Positions 22,616 to 34,095 are shown, counted from the stretch's first letter. The stretch: DNA of 64,000 nt from Drechmeria coniospora (GCF_001625195.1 NC_054391.1:7141157-7205156); one strand, 5' to 3'. Translations and numbers: made by a program. Notes: generated by a model not told the origin, from the letters alone.

Positions 22616-25583
22616 TTTGCCAGAGAGGAGAAAGAGCAGCTGCTCCTATGGCTGGCCAGAGGTGGCGGGAGCTGTAGTGAGGAGGGTAGCAAGGCGGTAG
22701 TAACAGGTAGAATAGCTAAGAGCACGGGCGGTCCGAAGCTGGTGGCGGATAGTACGTGTTAGGAGCTGCTGTTGTGCTGGGGGGGAAATTGGTAGTGAGA
22801 TTTTGGTACGTAGTAGGGAGGTGACCCTGATTGGGGGGTTTGATGTAGGATTCCTAGGTACTTGACCAGCACGAGGCGACGTGAGTCACGTGCTGCTCAT
22901 CGGAGCACGGCGCATGTTGATCCGGTATGGAGAATCAGCATTCGTTGAGACGGTGCGTCGCTCGTTGTCGTTTGCCTCGACCGGATGGAGAGCTTGCGAA
23001 TTTTTGCAACTGGTCTTTTGAGAAGCAAAACTGTAGGGGATAGGTGATATGAGTCCCATTACGGGCTGCGGGCGTTGGAATTGATACTCCTATTGCTGTG
23101 CCTGATGATGATGCATCGACTTAGCCGACAATGAGGCAGCGTTTACCCGAACATTGACCACAACAACCACTGACAACCCACAACGACCAGCAACCAGCAA
23201 CCAGCAACTGGCACCCAGTGACGACCACAACCATTGGTTGATGCACAAGACAAGTATTGTATTAGCATGACCAATTGGTGTTGGTGGCTGTGCCGGTGAC
23301 GGAAAGCGCCGCCGGATTAGGGAAGAGTCCGTCCGGCTTAGTCAACAAGAAGGGAGGAGGGGGCGTGGGTTGCGCGCTCACGTGAGTTCGTGGCAACTTG
23401 GTGCCACCCCTGTTCGCTCATCGCACTGTGTCCCTCCAAAAATCGCGAGCTGTCGCGTCTTTCCGACCACCTCACCCCATCCCTCCTTCAGGCGATGGCA
23501 TTCTTGCGCACAAACCCGACCATGGGTGTTTACTGAACCACTTCTATTGGTTTTAAATAGTTCCTATGATGTGCTCCCAGCTTTTCCCGATATCTGGCGC
23601 ATTTCTGGCCGCTCAGGGACCAAATGTCGCCATTGTTGAAGTTGGTGATGGTGGCGAGGTGGCCCCTCTTTTGGGGACACCGAATCGGCGAGGGAGCGGC
23701 GCACACTGTCTGGGCAGGGCGTCTCAACCCCCCGCTCCCCTGATCTCCCTTTGACGGAATGAAATGAAGCAAGATGAAGCGGGCTGACGAATGCCCTTTG
23801 TCCGAGCGACGTTGCATCCACTCGCCGGTTGGTTGCATGCCGCTGGCGATACGAGTTGCCAGGCGAGCCATCTTTGGTGGCCGAAAATGCGCTGTATTTC
23901 AGCAACCTTCCCTGGCAATTCTCATAGGCTATTCGACAACTCTTTCACAGGATCAGAATCAAGATTGGCATTCGCTGATTTTGTGAGACGAGGCGTTGCA
24001 GGAAGGGGGGGGAGGACAACCGATTCCTCCGGGTACTGTAGAGCACATTTCTGAAAGCTTGTTTCGGCTTCGGCGTATCCATAAAAATCTTCCCTCACAT
24101 TCGTTAGTGAAATGATGACTCACATCACACTTGGTTCGGTTCGGGATGGATGGATTCCTTCCCAGTTCCTTTTTTCTTGTTTCGCCTTGATCTCTCCCTG
24201 CTATCATTCAGTCACCCTGTCCCAGGCAACAAGCGGCAACTGGGAGGCACCGGATAGGCTGCGTTTTCGGGACAGCTGCGCCTCTCCGCCAATGCAGCTC
24301 GATAGTGATGCATCTGCAGAAAAGTTAATGACACTTCCACCGGATGCGATACGAAGCTCCGACGAATCGATGCCGACCAATGCTTGGATGCCTTTCGCTG
24401 CTTGCTGGACCTTGCGTGCTGCGTTTACCTTTGGCTGGTGGCTTGCAGGGGTCCGACAGCGACGGCAGGCAGGGGCACATTCGTACGACTGATACTTGCA
24501 TGTAAGCTTCGTCGCACGGTCACAGATGCACTGGTGGTCTTGTGCCTGCATGTGCCAGATAAGTGCTCGTACCAAGGCATAACTGTATTTGAACGTGACA
24601 TTTGTTCGCAACACCCAGTAGCGGAGGTACGTTGTGGTGGGCCTGGCGATTTTAGCGGGTGGAGGCGTGGTCCGGGTGCCGCTGCGAGTGCGCCATACCA
24701 AGCACCGAGGCAACCACTTTACGCGCTAAACCCCACCACTTTACGCCTGCCAGGTGCCAGGGGCCCGCTGCCGGGGTAGCGCTAGCACTGTGCCTGTGTG
24801 CTTAGTGGCAGCGCCCAGCCGGCATCGTAGGCAGCGACGGGGCTGAGACAGGGAGACCTGGATGGCCATATGCTTTACTTCTGCATCTGCAGGTGCATAC
24901 TGTGTAGAAGAGTACAATTCATGGTGCACATGACAGTACGAATGCATTGGCTCGTGAAGGATGAATTTAAACGGGAAAGGGAAGAAGTTGGGTCGGACGT
25001 TCCTGGATCCCTGTCAACATCCGAATACATGCTTAGCTCGCCTCTCGCTGCAAGCCCCGTGTATCTGTATTCATGGAGGAATGGGTATATTAATACCTGG
25101 ATCCTCCCCGGCGATGAGGGCCCCTTCTTCCAGCATGCTCCCGCCGCCCGTCATCCACTCTGCCTCAGTCGCAAAGCCGACTCCTGCCGTCTGAAAGGTT
25201 CCCTGACGACCTAGGCACGTGGTGGTTTGAATCTTCCATCGACCAAAGGTATCACAGTAATACCGCTCACTACCGGCGTCACTGGTCGAAGCTTCAAGGT
25301 TATCGGCAACATAAACCCTGACGCACACCATCAACCATCTCCTCTTTCACTTTTCGGGCCTCGGGCTAGGCATTCTAGTCATACCAATCATTCTTGCAAT
25401 TCTTCCTCCTTCTGTTCGCCTCCCGCCCATATAACGCCATCTCGTCCGTATAAAAAGTTCTCCCCTACGAGACTCACCTTGCCTCTACCTACCACGACAC
25501 CTTCCGTCTCACCCCCACGACAAACTCCATCTCCTTGCCGCGACGCTTTCAGGCCGGCAACCTCTCGGGCTTGGTCGTGCACC
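22616..25583. other. 3 kb divergent core between the two arms of the Myb array
   Basis: This is the largest gene-free stretch of the array, separating minus-strand member D from plus-strand member E, so it holds two outward-facing promoters. It includes an ACCA/CAAC-rich direct-repeat patch (about 23155-23235). On the minus strand around 23530-23640 a short frame reads GQKCARYREKLGAHH, faintly like a Myb third helix, with no start or neighbouring exon. The 25330-25580 part is C/T-rich and is the likely leader of E. The TACGGAGTA-type words common elsewhere are not seen. Confidence 0.5.
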
Positions 25584-26412
25584 ATGTCTCCCAACAGTGA
25601 AAACGCAATGGCTCGATTTCTGTTCGCTATCATCAAGCAAAAGAACCTCAAAAACGTGAGTGGCTCGATGCATGCATCGTGTCCCCATCACTGACAACGG
25701 ATGGCCTCTGCAGGTGGATTGGAACCTCGTTGCTTCCGACCCCGTGCTTCTCGAGCCAATCTCGAACGGCCATGCGGCGAGGATGAGATTTTCTCGCTTC
25801 AGAGCGACAGTCACCGTCGACGAGGCCCGGCGGCAGCATATTATCGACGATAATAACCGAGTGTCCAAGCCTTTGAAGAAGAGGGCCTCGGCGAGGAGGG
25901 ATCATGTCAAGTCTGAATCAGACTTCTGTTCAAGGCTGTCGGCGTATAAAGAGGTATGCTGGATTGCTTGAATTCTTGTGCCGCTTGCATGATCTTCTGA
26001 CACATTCGTTTCGCCACAGTTCTCTCCCGTCTCCCTGGGCTCGCCAAGGATAGATACGTCGCCGTTCATGGGAAACTCGCCGTACATGGATGACGCCTGC
26101 GACAGTTTGGACCGTTTCCTATCGCCCTGCAGCGATGATGTGACACCAGCCATCGTCGCCAAGCCGGTAGCCATGGATGGAGAGGGAGAGAACGGGTCAA
26201 GCAATCTTTCAACTATTGCTGATGGGTCTTCGGACCTCTTCAATGCCGCCGATTTCTTGGCCTTCGACGCTGCCTACGGCTTTGGCGGTTGCGGTACTGG
26301 GTCGACAGCCTTTCATTGCCAGGATATGCCCGAACTCGCTACCGCCTACCCCGTGACAGGAGACGAGAGTACGGAATGGAACAGACCGGCTGAAGAATCA
26401 TGCTTGTTCTAA
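25584..26412 (+). CDS. Small Myb-like protein (array member E)
   Basis: Three exons: 25584-25655, 25714-25953 and 26020-26412; introns 58 nt (GTGAGT...CTGCAG) and 66 nt (GTATGC...CCACAG); 234 residues. The N-terminal Myb-like part reads NAMARFLFAIIKQKNLKN, a phase-0 intron, then VDWNLVASDPVLL and AARMRFSRFRATV, that is helix 1, the W..VA helix 2 and the R-x-R-F helix 3. A basic KPLKKRASARRD region follows, then an acidic, Asp/Ser/Phe-rich C-terminal half (MDDACDSLDRFLSP, FNAADFLAFDAAYGFGG) that looks like an activation domain. It is likely a small transcription factor. It opens the plus-strand arm and differs from the minus arm in intron position and phase. Confidence 0.72.
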
Positions 26413-27259
26413 ACCGTTGTGGGCAGCATTTCTTTTTCCGACACTTGCCGCGAAAGCGACTGGCGATCTGTGTACATGAAAGGTGTTTTATTTGGCCCAT
26501 CTTGTTTATACTTTTGATGACTTACGACGGTAATATTGGGGGAGAAATATTCTTTCTGCTATTTCGGGATGAGGGTGAAGCACAATGAAACTTCCCTCGG
26601 TTGCTGTTATCCGGGATGGAGAGCTAGCTAGAGGCTCTAGCAAAGACGAATGCGCCACTCACAAATTGAACAATCTATTCTCTTGAGAATCATTGACCTT
26701 ATTGACCCATTTTCTTCTCGCCGTCGCCTCCACCCACTGTTCTCAACGAGTTTTTGGCTTGTCGATACGCGCAATCGGTTCTGCAATTGGGGGGGGGGGG
26801 GGGGGGGGGGTCAGTCCGAGGAACCAGATTGTGCATGCTATTTAAGGGCATTCATTGCCCGGCAACCAATCGCAATCATGTTCATACAACTGTCACGGGG
26901 TCCATATGCTCATCTGCTCGCCAACTACAGAGAGCTCGCTAAACCTCTGATCCCGAGTCGGGTAGGCTGATAGGTTTCTGTTCATCCTCTTTTGCTAGAC
27001 CTCGTGCGGCCTACTTTTCCGCTCACATTCTTCCAACACCGACCGATCGGCTGCTTCGATAGGCAACAATACTTGTGGTTGATCCCAGTCCTGAACCTGC
27101 GAAGTCACTCGACTCAAACGCAAGACGCTTCCAACATTTGCTTCCATCTGTCTGTTTGTGACACCCCCCCTCCCCGTCTGAACGAATGCTAAGGTTCTCC
27201 GTTCCGTCTCGCAGCCTGTTCACCATCAACCATCGAGATTTGACCTTTGACCCTCGACC
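26413..27259. other. Intergenic with a 22-base poly-G run
   Basis: The gap between members E and F contains an uninterrupted run of 22 G at 26789-26810. The second half is C/T-rich and is the likely promoter and leader of F. No gene is called; open frames crossing the G-run are meaningless Gly tracts. Confidence 0.55.
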
Positions 27260-27847
27260 ATGGCTGAAAATAAAAAGGAACCGACTGCCTCGGAGGCCAT
27301 GTTTTTCTTCGCCATTGTGAAACACACAAGGAATAAGGCAGACATTGACTGGGCCGCTGTCGCTGTCGAGCAGGGTTTCAAAAACGCCGAGGTTGCCAAG
27401 GTGAGCTTGATGGTCATGTGCTAGTGAATGTGTCGAAGGACACAAGTATGCAGAGTCTCAGGAACCTAACGCACGAGTGCAAAGGTTCGCTTTGGTCAGG
27501 TCAAGCGCAAGCTTGGGATTTCATCAACCACGATACCCGAATCGCCTACTTCCGCGACCAAAGTAACTCCGAAAAAAGGCCGGGTCGTCAACGGGCCAGG
27601 TGCATCTTCTGCTGCCTTTTCTGTCATCTCTGGTACTTCCAGCAAGGTGACCAAGAACACAGGCCACACTCGAGCCAAGAAGCGCGGCCGGGTCATCAAG
27701 AAAGTCAAGGAAGAAAACAGCGGGGATGAAGATGAGGCTACTGTCGACATGGACGAAGACATCTACATCAAGCCCTCTCTCCTTGGCTCGGCCGAGCAAT
27801 TTGAAGAAGACATGAAGTCGATGATCAACGAGGATGATCCTTTCTGA
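27260..27847 (+). CDS. Small Myb-like protein (array member F)
   Basis: Two exons: 27260-27400 and 27485-27847, joined over an 84-nt phase-0 intron (GTGAGC...CCTAAC...GCAAAG), giving 167 residues. The Myb-like fold reads SEAMFFFAIVKHTRNKADI, DWAAVAVEQGFKNAEVAK and, after the intron, VRFGQVKRKLG. The middle is Thr/Ser/Lys-rich with a basic run (RAKKRGRVIKKVK). The end is acidic (SGDEDEATVDMDEDIYI) and finishes INEDDPF. The size and layout match members E, G and H: one N-terminal fold plus a charged tail. It is a likely nuclear DNA-binding protein of unknown target. Confidence 0.72.
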
Positions 27848-28644
27848 ACTTCCCAGCCTCGATTTGACCGTTGTTCTTATTTGTGCCATGTGCCTTGTGC
27901 CTTGGCGGTCCACGTTGGGGAGCACTTGGGGACTGGGAATGGAAGGTCGAACTTGTAACGGCCAGAGTGCAGCCGGGTATAAAGTGATGAGAGATATCAG
28001 AATAGCATCAGTATGAATGGCAACAAGAGAAGCCGCCTTCGTATGCAGCTCGCTATATGCGTACATTTGTCGCCATTAGTGATCCGAGGGATTCCTTGAA
28101 CTCGCTTCGTTAGTCGGATTTGACAATGGGCAGCGGAGCAGGGAGCCTCCCTACCTGTTCTTGAAGGGAGAAATGGAGAAATAATTCTTGCTCCTCTCGT
28201 GCGGATTACGTTCTGAGTGGATGCCGTTGCTCTTGTGCTCTTGTACTGTGTTTAAACTGCACTATGATCTCCCAAGCTGGTTCTGAACAACTCACATTTT
28301 GCTTTGCGGCATCCCGTTTGGTCTTCCGCCTCTCACTCTTCATCGGCAATCGATTGCTACCTATGTTTCCTGCAGTCAATTCATTCCTGCTTTTCTCTCT
28401 GCTTGTTGCTTTTACTTTGTCTCCTACGTGGTCACCGAACAAGTTGGAAGGTCTGCTTCGCTCTTTTGGATCGTCATCCTAGTACGGAACGGAAGAAAGC
28501 ACCTCTCTCAACTATCGAGCTTTCGTCTGTTGGGCAACGATTTTCGCCCTTCTGACCACCTCTTGTCCGTCTTGTTCCATCTCCCATCTCTCATCTCTCG
28601 TCTCGCCTTTCTGTTGCTGACACGAGCGGTAGCAAATCGCCACC
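27848..28644. other. Intergenic within the Myb array
   Basis: This holds the 3' flank of member F and a long C/T-rich leader before member G. No further gene, fragment or motif cluster was recognised on either strand. Confidence 0.4.
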
Positions 28645-29052
28645 ATGCCTTCCAAGAAAGCCATCGTCGCAGACACAACCGACCAACCCACTGGCCTCAC
28701 AGATGGAGAGCTTCGATTTGTCAAGGCCATCTTTGACAACATGATGCAGAAGCCCGACGCCAACTGGGAGAATGTCGCTGGCGACCTCGGACTCAAGGAT
28801 GCCAAATGCGCAAAGGAGCGTTTCAGGCAAATGTCCATTCGACATTCCTGGGGCACGAACGGCTCTTCGGCTGTGCCCTCTCCACGACGATCCAGAGCTG
28901 CTGCCAATTGTCCTGTCGGAGAAGCCAAGATCAAAAAGTCGCGCACACCTCGCAAGACACGTGCGATGAAGCAAGAGGAGCTTGGTTCGGATGAGGTCAA
29001 AACCGAGGACTGCCATGAGGTAGACAAGGATGGAGCCTATGAGAAATTCTAG
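28645..29052 (+). CDS. Small Myb-like protein (array member G)
   Basis: Single exon, 135 residues, start in a CCACCATGC context. The fold reads TDGELRFVKAIFDNMM, NWENVAGDLGLKDAK and CAKERFRQMSIRHSW, which are the three helices seen in members E, F and H, here without an intron. The tail is basic then acidic (KIKKSRTPRKTRAMKQEE, then KTEDCHEVDKDG) and could carry a sumoylation-type VKTE site. It is a probable DNA-binding protein of unknown target. Confidence 0.75.
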   Translation: MPSKKAIVADTTDQPTGLTDGELRFVKAIFDNMMQKPDANWENVAGDLGLKDAKCAKERFRQMSIRHSWGTNGSSAVPSPRRSRAAANCPVGEAKIKKSRTPRKTRAMKQEELGSDEVKTEDCHEVDKDGAYEKF

Positions 29053-30222
29053 GCTGTATATAACCCATCTGCATATCAGCAGTTGCCGGGGCCAGGCTTG
29101 ATAGCTGTTTTATTTGAATGAGCCTGGACTTGGCAAGGATGGCTTAAAACAGGACCATTGGCCATCACGTCTACGACGTACATCAGTCGTTGCCACCGAA
29201 ATTTGCTGTCTGTGAGGCCGTTGGAGGTGGTTCTAAAACAGGCCATCGGTATTCCTTGATAAATATCATTTGGTGTGGACATGGAGGATTAGATGAATAC
29301 CATCATGCCGTGCAAACGAAGCAGAAAATCGCCCGTTTATGCTACATCGTCCATGTTCAAAAGAACTACCAAAATCGCCGAATCATTCAGTTCTCTGCCA
29401 TTCACTCACTTGCACAAACACGCACACGCACACGCACACTCTCCCTCTCTCCCTCGTCCATGAATTGCCATCATTATAGTCAAGTGAGCACCAAGTTCTT
29501 CTATGCACCAAGGAGAATCAAGCAGCAGAAAGTGAGAGACGATTATCATCATCGTTTTGCTTTGAGTACCGAGTATGAAGCAGCTTTTTGGAGTGGAATT
29601 TTTCAGTTCCTTGCATCTTGTCCGCATACCATCTACATATAATAACACCTTTTCTACGTTAAATGAGATAAATGAAAAGCGAGTTTCCCTGCTTGTCGTA
29701 CTTCATCCATGTTAATAGACTCGTCGAGATGGCAACAGTACCGGCAATCGCGTGATCCGTTTCGCCTATAATCCTCTGGGTGTGCAAACTTGTTCTTCAT
29801 TTTGGTGCACTGAACAGAACAGTTTCCTCCCCATCCGTTTTATCACTGTGTGTTCTCACCTTCTTTCCACCTCTGCGATTCAGTCTTCACACCAACGCGC
29901 ATCTGCTCGTCAACCTTGACAGTCTATCCTCCGTATCTACCCATCAGGGGCATCTGCTCGCATTTTTTCTATCTCTCACTACGTGGTATGCCATTTCTTA
30001 CTTCGGTTTTTTTAAGTAGTTTTGCAGCCGTCCTGGAAAGCTCGCTCAATCACTACAGAGTTTACAATTTCCTCCACTTCGTGAGCCAGCAAACACACGC
30101 AGCCCGTGATTCCTTTCCGCTCCCCCCGAATCCGTTTTCGGCATCTTCAAATTTCTTCAGAATCGAATGCTAAGAGGAGGCAGCAAATACCGCCGACGAT
30201 AGCTTCATTCAAATCGACGACC
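29053..30222. other. Intergenic within the Myb array
   Basis: Gap of 1.2 kb between members G and H. It includes a CACACG dinucleotide-type repeat near 29416-29440 and T-rich stretches before H. No gene was recognised. Confidence 0.4.
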
Positions 30223-30847
30223 ATGAGCAAGGAGAACAACAGCGAACAGGTCAGGTTCCTGGTGACATGCATCAAGCACACCAACCAGGGACGAGTGAGT
30301 CAAACACCCCCCTTCTTCGCCCATGTAATCAAGTTCTGACCATAAACCCTACCCCTTCCAGCCCAATTTTGAGCTTGTTGCCGAGGAACTAGACATTGTA
30401 ACTAAAGCAGCGGCGTGCGTCCCCCATCCTCGAATGACTTTTCTTTTCTCCCTAACCGGCGGCTATAGTCAGAAGCGCTACGAGCGCCTCCTCAAAGCCC
30501 ATGGGGTGACCGCCACGTCTCAAAAGGCCACGGCCAAGGCCATCGAGAATGAACAAGACGCCATCACTCCGCTGTCAACCCCTGCGAAGCGAAAGGCGCC
30601 CCGCGCAAACACAGGAGGCGTCAAAAAGCCTCGCAATACGAGCGCCAGGAACAAGAAGGAAATTCTCTCGTACGATGCGGTCATAAAGGTTGAGGACGCC
30701 AAAGCAATCGTCAAATCTGAAGCAGAGGAAGACTCGGCCCTTTCAGGTGAGTGGCAGGTCTGAGTGGCATTCATTCAACAATCGTACTAACGATAGCTCT
30801 TCGCGGTTATAGAGCCCCCTGTTTCCGATGCCGAAATTGAGATCTGA
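30223..30847 (+). CDS. Small Myb-like protein (array member H)
   Basis: Four exons: 30223-30294, 30362-30414, 30469-30746 and 30813-30847, giving 145 residues. Introns are 67, 54 and 66 nt; the last has a textbook TACTAAC branch. The fold reads SEQVRFLVTCIKHTNQGR, then PNFELVAEELDIVTKAAA, then QKRYERLLKAHGV. The first intron falls at the same place and phase as in member E (after helix 1), supporting their close relation. A Lys/Arg-rich linker (KRKAPRANTGGVKKPRN) and an acidic end (VKSEAEEDSALS, DAEIEI) follow. It is the right end of the plus-strand arm. Confidence 0.74.
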
Positions 30848-31920
30848 GTTTCCTCATGCTGGATTCGTTTCTCGTCAGGTGGTTTTGGAGCGACGGGACC
30901 GGAAGGCTATCGTGTGAGAGGCTTCTAAGAATCTAGTAGCATAGATTCCATTCATTAGCTTCTTCTCTCTTCTCAAGTCCGCCGGTTCACTTCATTTACT
31001 TAGACATTACCAATGTGGATGGATTTCAATCTTCCAGCCTGTATGCTAATTTGATGTTTGCCTGCATGTGACCTATCAGCCCTCGCTGCCTGTGGTCATC
31101 AAATTCGCAAAATCACACACAAACTCTCTCTTCCTTGCTGCTGTATTTCTTCATCTCCAGCTGTTGGTGAAGACCATGTGGTCATCGTCGTCGGTGGGCA
31201 ATCACACCGAGAGTCGGTGACCCCCTGTGTGAAATTCGACATGGCGACTGAGGTAGACACTCGTCCAAAGTACAAGGTTGCCCTGTTATCAATATTTCCA
31301 ATCAACTATACATAAACGTCACATTTCTATTTTCGAGTTTCCGCTCCTTCGCGTCGTCAAGGTATACATACTCCAGCGCAGTGACTGCACGGTTGCCCCC
31401 TTGACTGGGCAAACAATGTCGGTAAGCAAGATATTTTCTCGCCCAATATTTGCGGCGCATCAAAATTCCACTTCGACATTTCCGAAACTAGTCTGCCTGG
31501 TCTCGGTGAGAAGACTAGTTTTCCGTTGCACTATAGTGCCCTCTCGAGCGCAACCGTCGGTGATTCAGTTCTGTTCAGGGGTTGCCTGTCCACTCAGAGC
31601 GCAGGGACATCATGCTATTGTATTGTTCCTTGCACAATCGGGAAAATAACGAAACCTGATCTAGCAACATGCTTTTGGTTTCCTATTTCCTCACGTTTAA
31701 TCTTTGTCATTCAATCATCTTCACTTCTCATCTCCAGGTCCGGCTCAGGATTGGTCGCAACCTCACAGATCCATTCACCATCCACCATCCACCAATGCAT
31801 AGCCTCTCTTCCTATCCTCGCTTGGGATTTCTGAATGATTTCAATCCTACCGTACAAATTAATCAGACGAAAGATCTTCTCTCACCTTCGTCCATACTAT
31901 CAGAGTGTTGGTAGCTCATC
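30848..31920. other. Intergenic, 3' flank of the Myb array
   Basis: This holds the terminator of member H and a C/T-rich leader before the next gene. Short open frames are present but none is protein-like. No repeat cluster. Confidence 0.4.
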
Positions 31921-33234
31921 ATGCCAGGTCACGTTGGCAACTCCGACCCTGCCGAGAGCAACAGGCAAACCCATCACCTCCCGTCTGCCTCGTTTCTCAA
32001 TACTCTCCCTCGCAAGTCTTCTCAGAGGGCTCTTGTCGCGGGGGAGAATATCTCCTTCCAGCATCGCAATACCGTCCCGCCCATCTCCCCCAGCGCTGCC
32101 ACGACGTCGAACAGCGACGACACCGGTGGCTTCAATACTCGAAAAACTCGCAGCACTGACGTTCACGGTCGGCAATCGGCCTCTCCCGACGTCTCTGTTC
32201 AAAATGAAGCTCCAACTCGAGGCAATTGGACGAGTTCGGCCAGGACGCCTTGGACTCCTGGCTTTGAACGAGCGATGAACCAATTCGAGCCGAACGGATC
32301 ACCTTCTATTCGTCTTCCTCATCGAATTGAACATGGTCGTCCTGGAAGTTGCATATCCAAGACACTTATTCGACCTGGCCCTGTGCCTCCTCGGAGTGCG
32401 GCGGCAAGATCTATCGCCGCAGCCGCTGCAAGCAACAGCGATTCGAGCGCCGGTCCCAAGGTCAATGGCGTTGGTGTTGACCTCTCCAGTATCCGGGAGT
32501 CTATTGAAAGCACCGTTGAGCGCCAGGTTGCCGATGCCCTCGCCCCCCTTCGCTTCATTGTCACCAGCATGCACGGGACCGTCACAGCGACAGCGCAGGA
32601 GAATGCAGACTTCCATGAGCAGAACAATACCCTCAGCCGCCAGCTCGATTTGCAGTATCATCAGATTCGGCAACATTCTGAAAATACCAGCTCGCAAATC
32701 AGCGCTCTGCTCCATCTCATCGAGACCCAGAGCACGGTTGGCCAAGGTGTCACCAACAGCTTGAACATTCTCAACAATGTTGCCAGCCAACTTACTCATG
32801 CCGTCACCAACGTCCCCCATTTTGTTGGAAACCTGGTTCAGTCCTCTGTGGCCCCTACCGTGCAGAAAATTGTATCGAGAGGGACGCAAACCACACTTGA
32901 TCTTGCTATTTCTGCCGAGCGACAGATTGATAGCATCTCTAACAACCACAGTGAGCAAAGCGCGCAGCTCGAGAGGCAGTGGGACGAAATCAGCAATCAA
33001 CTCGCTGTCATACTTCAAGAGATCAGGCACCAACCGCAACGTCTGCACAGTGTTGAAATGGAGTCATTGAGACAGGACGATGTGGCCGAGGATGAAGTGA
33101 AGCAAAATAAGAGAGGGGTTCTCCAGGAGGTGGAACTAAGCCGCAAGTGCGGTAGCCGAGACGTCAAGTTTTTCTTCAAGAAGCTCCTGAAGATTGTTGA
33201 CCGAAAGATGGAGAGGATGGCTTCCAGTAGCTAG
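31921..33234 (+). CDS. Hypothetical coiled-coil protein
   Basis: Uninterrupted frame of 437 residues; I do not recognise the family. The first 150 residues are Ser/Pro/Asn/Arg-rich and probably disordered. From about residue 175 to 390 it is helical with regular hydrophobic spacing (LSSIRESIESTVERQVADAL, then LSRQLDLQYHQIRQHSENTS, ISALLHLIETQSTVGQGVTN and ISNNHSEQSAQLERQWDEIS). The basic C-terminus contains VKFFFKKLLKIVDRKMER. The arrangement is like apolipophorin-type or spindle/septum coiled-coil proteins, but no motif decides. It lies directly right of the Myb array and could be part of the same accessory region. A small intron near the end cannot be excluded. Confidence 0.5.
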   Translation: MPGHVGNSDPAESNRQTHHLPSASFLNTLPRKSSQRALVAGENISFQHRNTVPPISPSAATTSNSDDTGGFNTRKTRSTDVHGRQSASPDVSVQNEAPTRGNWTSSARTPWTPGFERAMNQFEPNGSPSIRLPHRIEHGRPGSCISKTLIRPGPVPPRSAAARSIAAAAASNSDSSAGPKVNGVGVDLSSIRESIESTVERQVADALAPLRFIVTSMHGTVTATAQENADFHEQNNTLSRQLDLQYHQIRQHSENTSSQISALLHLIETQSTVGQGVTNSLNILNNVASQLTHAVTNVPHFVGNLVQSSVAPTVQKIVSRGTQTTLDLAISAERQIDSISNNHSEQSAQLERQWDEISNQLAVILQEIRHQPQRLHSVEMESLRQDDVAEDEVKQNKRGVLQEVELSRKCGSRDVKFFFKKLLKIVDRKMERMASSS

Positions 33235-34095
33235 GTCAAATTTGGTCAAAAATAGCATGACGCAGAAATCGAGGCCCTTGAAGCTGTGAAGAAGAAGGCT
33301 CCAATGGAGGAAAATGGCGTCGCCGTTCCTTTCGGATGCAGCAGTCAATAGAGAGGTCCTCGGAAAAGCAATCTCCGTTTCGACGTCGAGAGGGATTGGA
33401 AACATGACACCGGATTCTGGCTTGGCGTTCCAATAATCGAGTCGTACCGTCAGATTCTATTCGTAGACAACCTCAGGAAAGGTTGCAAGATGCGAGGTCA
33501 AAATGGCTGCAACTGCTTGTGACATCGATCGATTTATCATGCTGGCGACTAACGCTGAATGACGTGCATTTGTAAATAAAGGAGCGAGGTCTCGATAAAA
33601 TGATGTGATTGCCTCATTAAACCAAGGACACGGATAGGGCCCTTGAAAATAATGCCAAACAATCCAAGACTGGTGACGAGTGAGTTGATACTGGCGAAAA
33701 TCGAAGTACGTAAACCATCCGTACTGTACGGAGTAAGTGTTTGGGAGGTTGACGTTAGAGTGGAGCTCGAGCTTGACAATATGGAGGATGCTGTTGGAAG
33801 AGTGTAGAATGGCCTGTGGGGCAGCCCTAGTCCGAATCAGGAAAGGCGCAGAATGCTGGGAATTGTTTTGCCGACGAGCTCTGTAACAATTTTTTTGGGG
33901 CGGCTCGGTGATGAAGCTTCTCCAATTGAGCATCTCTCTTCCACTCACCATCCCTCCCTTCTACTTTTGATTGTGCGTCCGCTAGAGTTTTGCCGAAGCT
34001 GCATATCGTCTCGTCAGCGAAAGCACGCCAAAACTGCCGCTCCTTTTCAGCTCATCTTTCCTCCTGAGCCCTTTCCTCCTTACGACACATACAGG
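33235..34095. promoter_or_regulatory. HSP60 upstream region with one heat-shock-element-like site
   Basis: The gap before HSP60 includes GAAGCTTC at 33913-33920, two inverted GAA units in the spacing of a heat-shock element, about 175 nt upstream of the start codon; a third unit is imperfect. A single GTACTGTACGGAGTAAG motif occurs at 33721-33737. The 3' part is C/T-rich leader. Regulation by Hsf1 is inferred from family knowledge. Confidence 0.3.

Noticed and set aside
24204..24713. 169-codon minus-strand open frame in the array core
   Set aside because: Cys/Arg/Thr-rich without Myb pattern, start context or splice partners.
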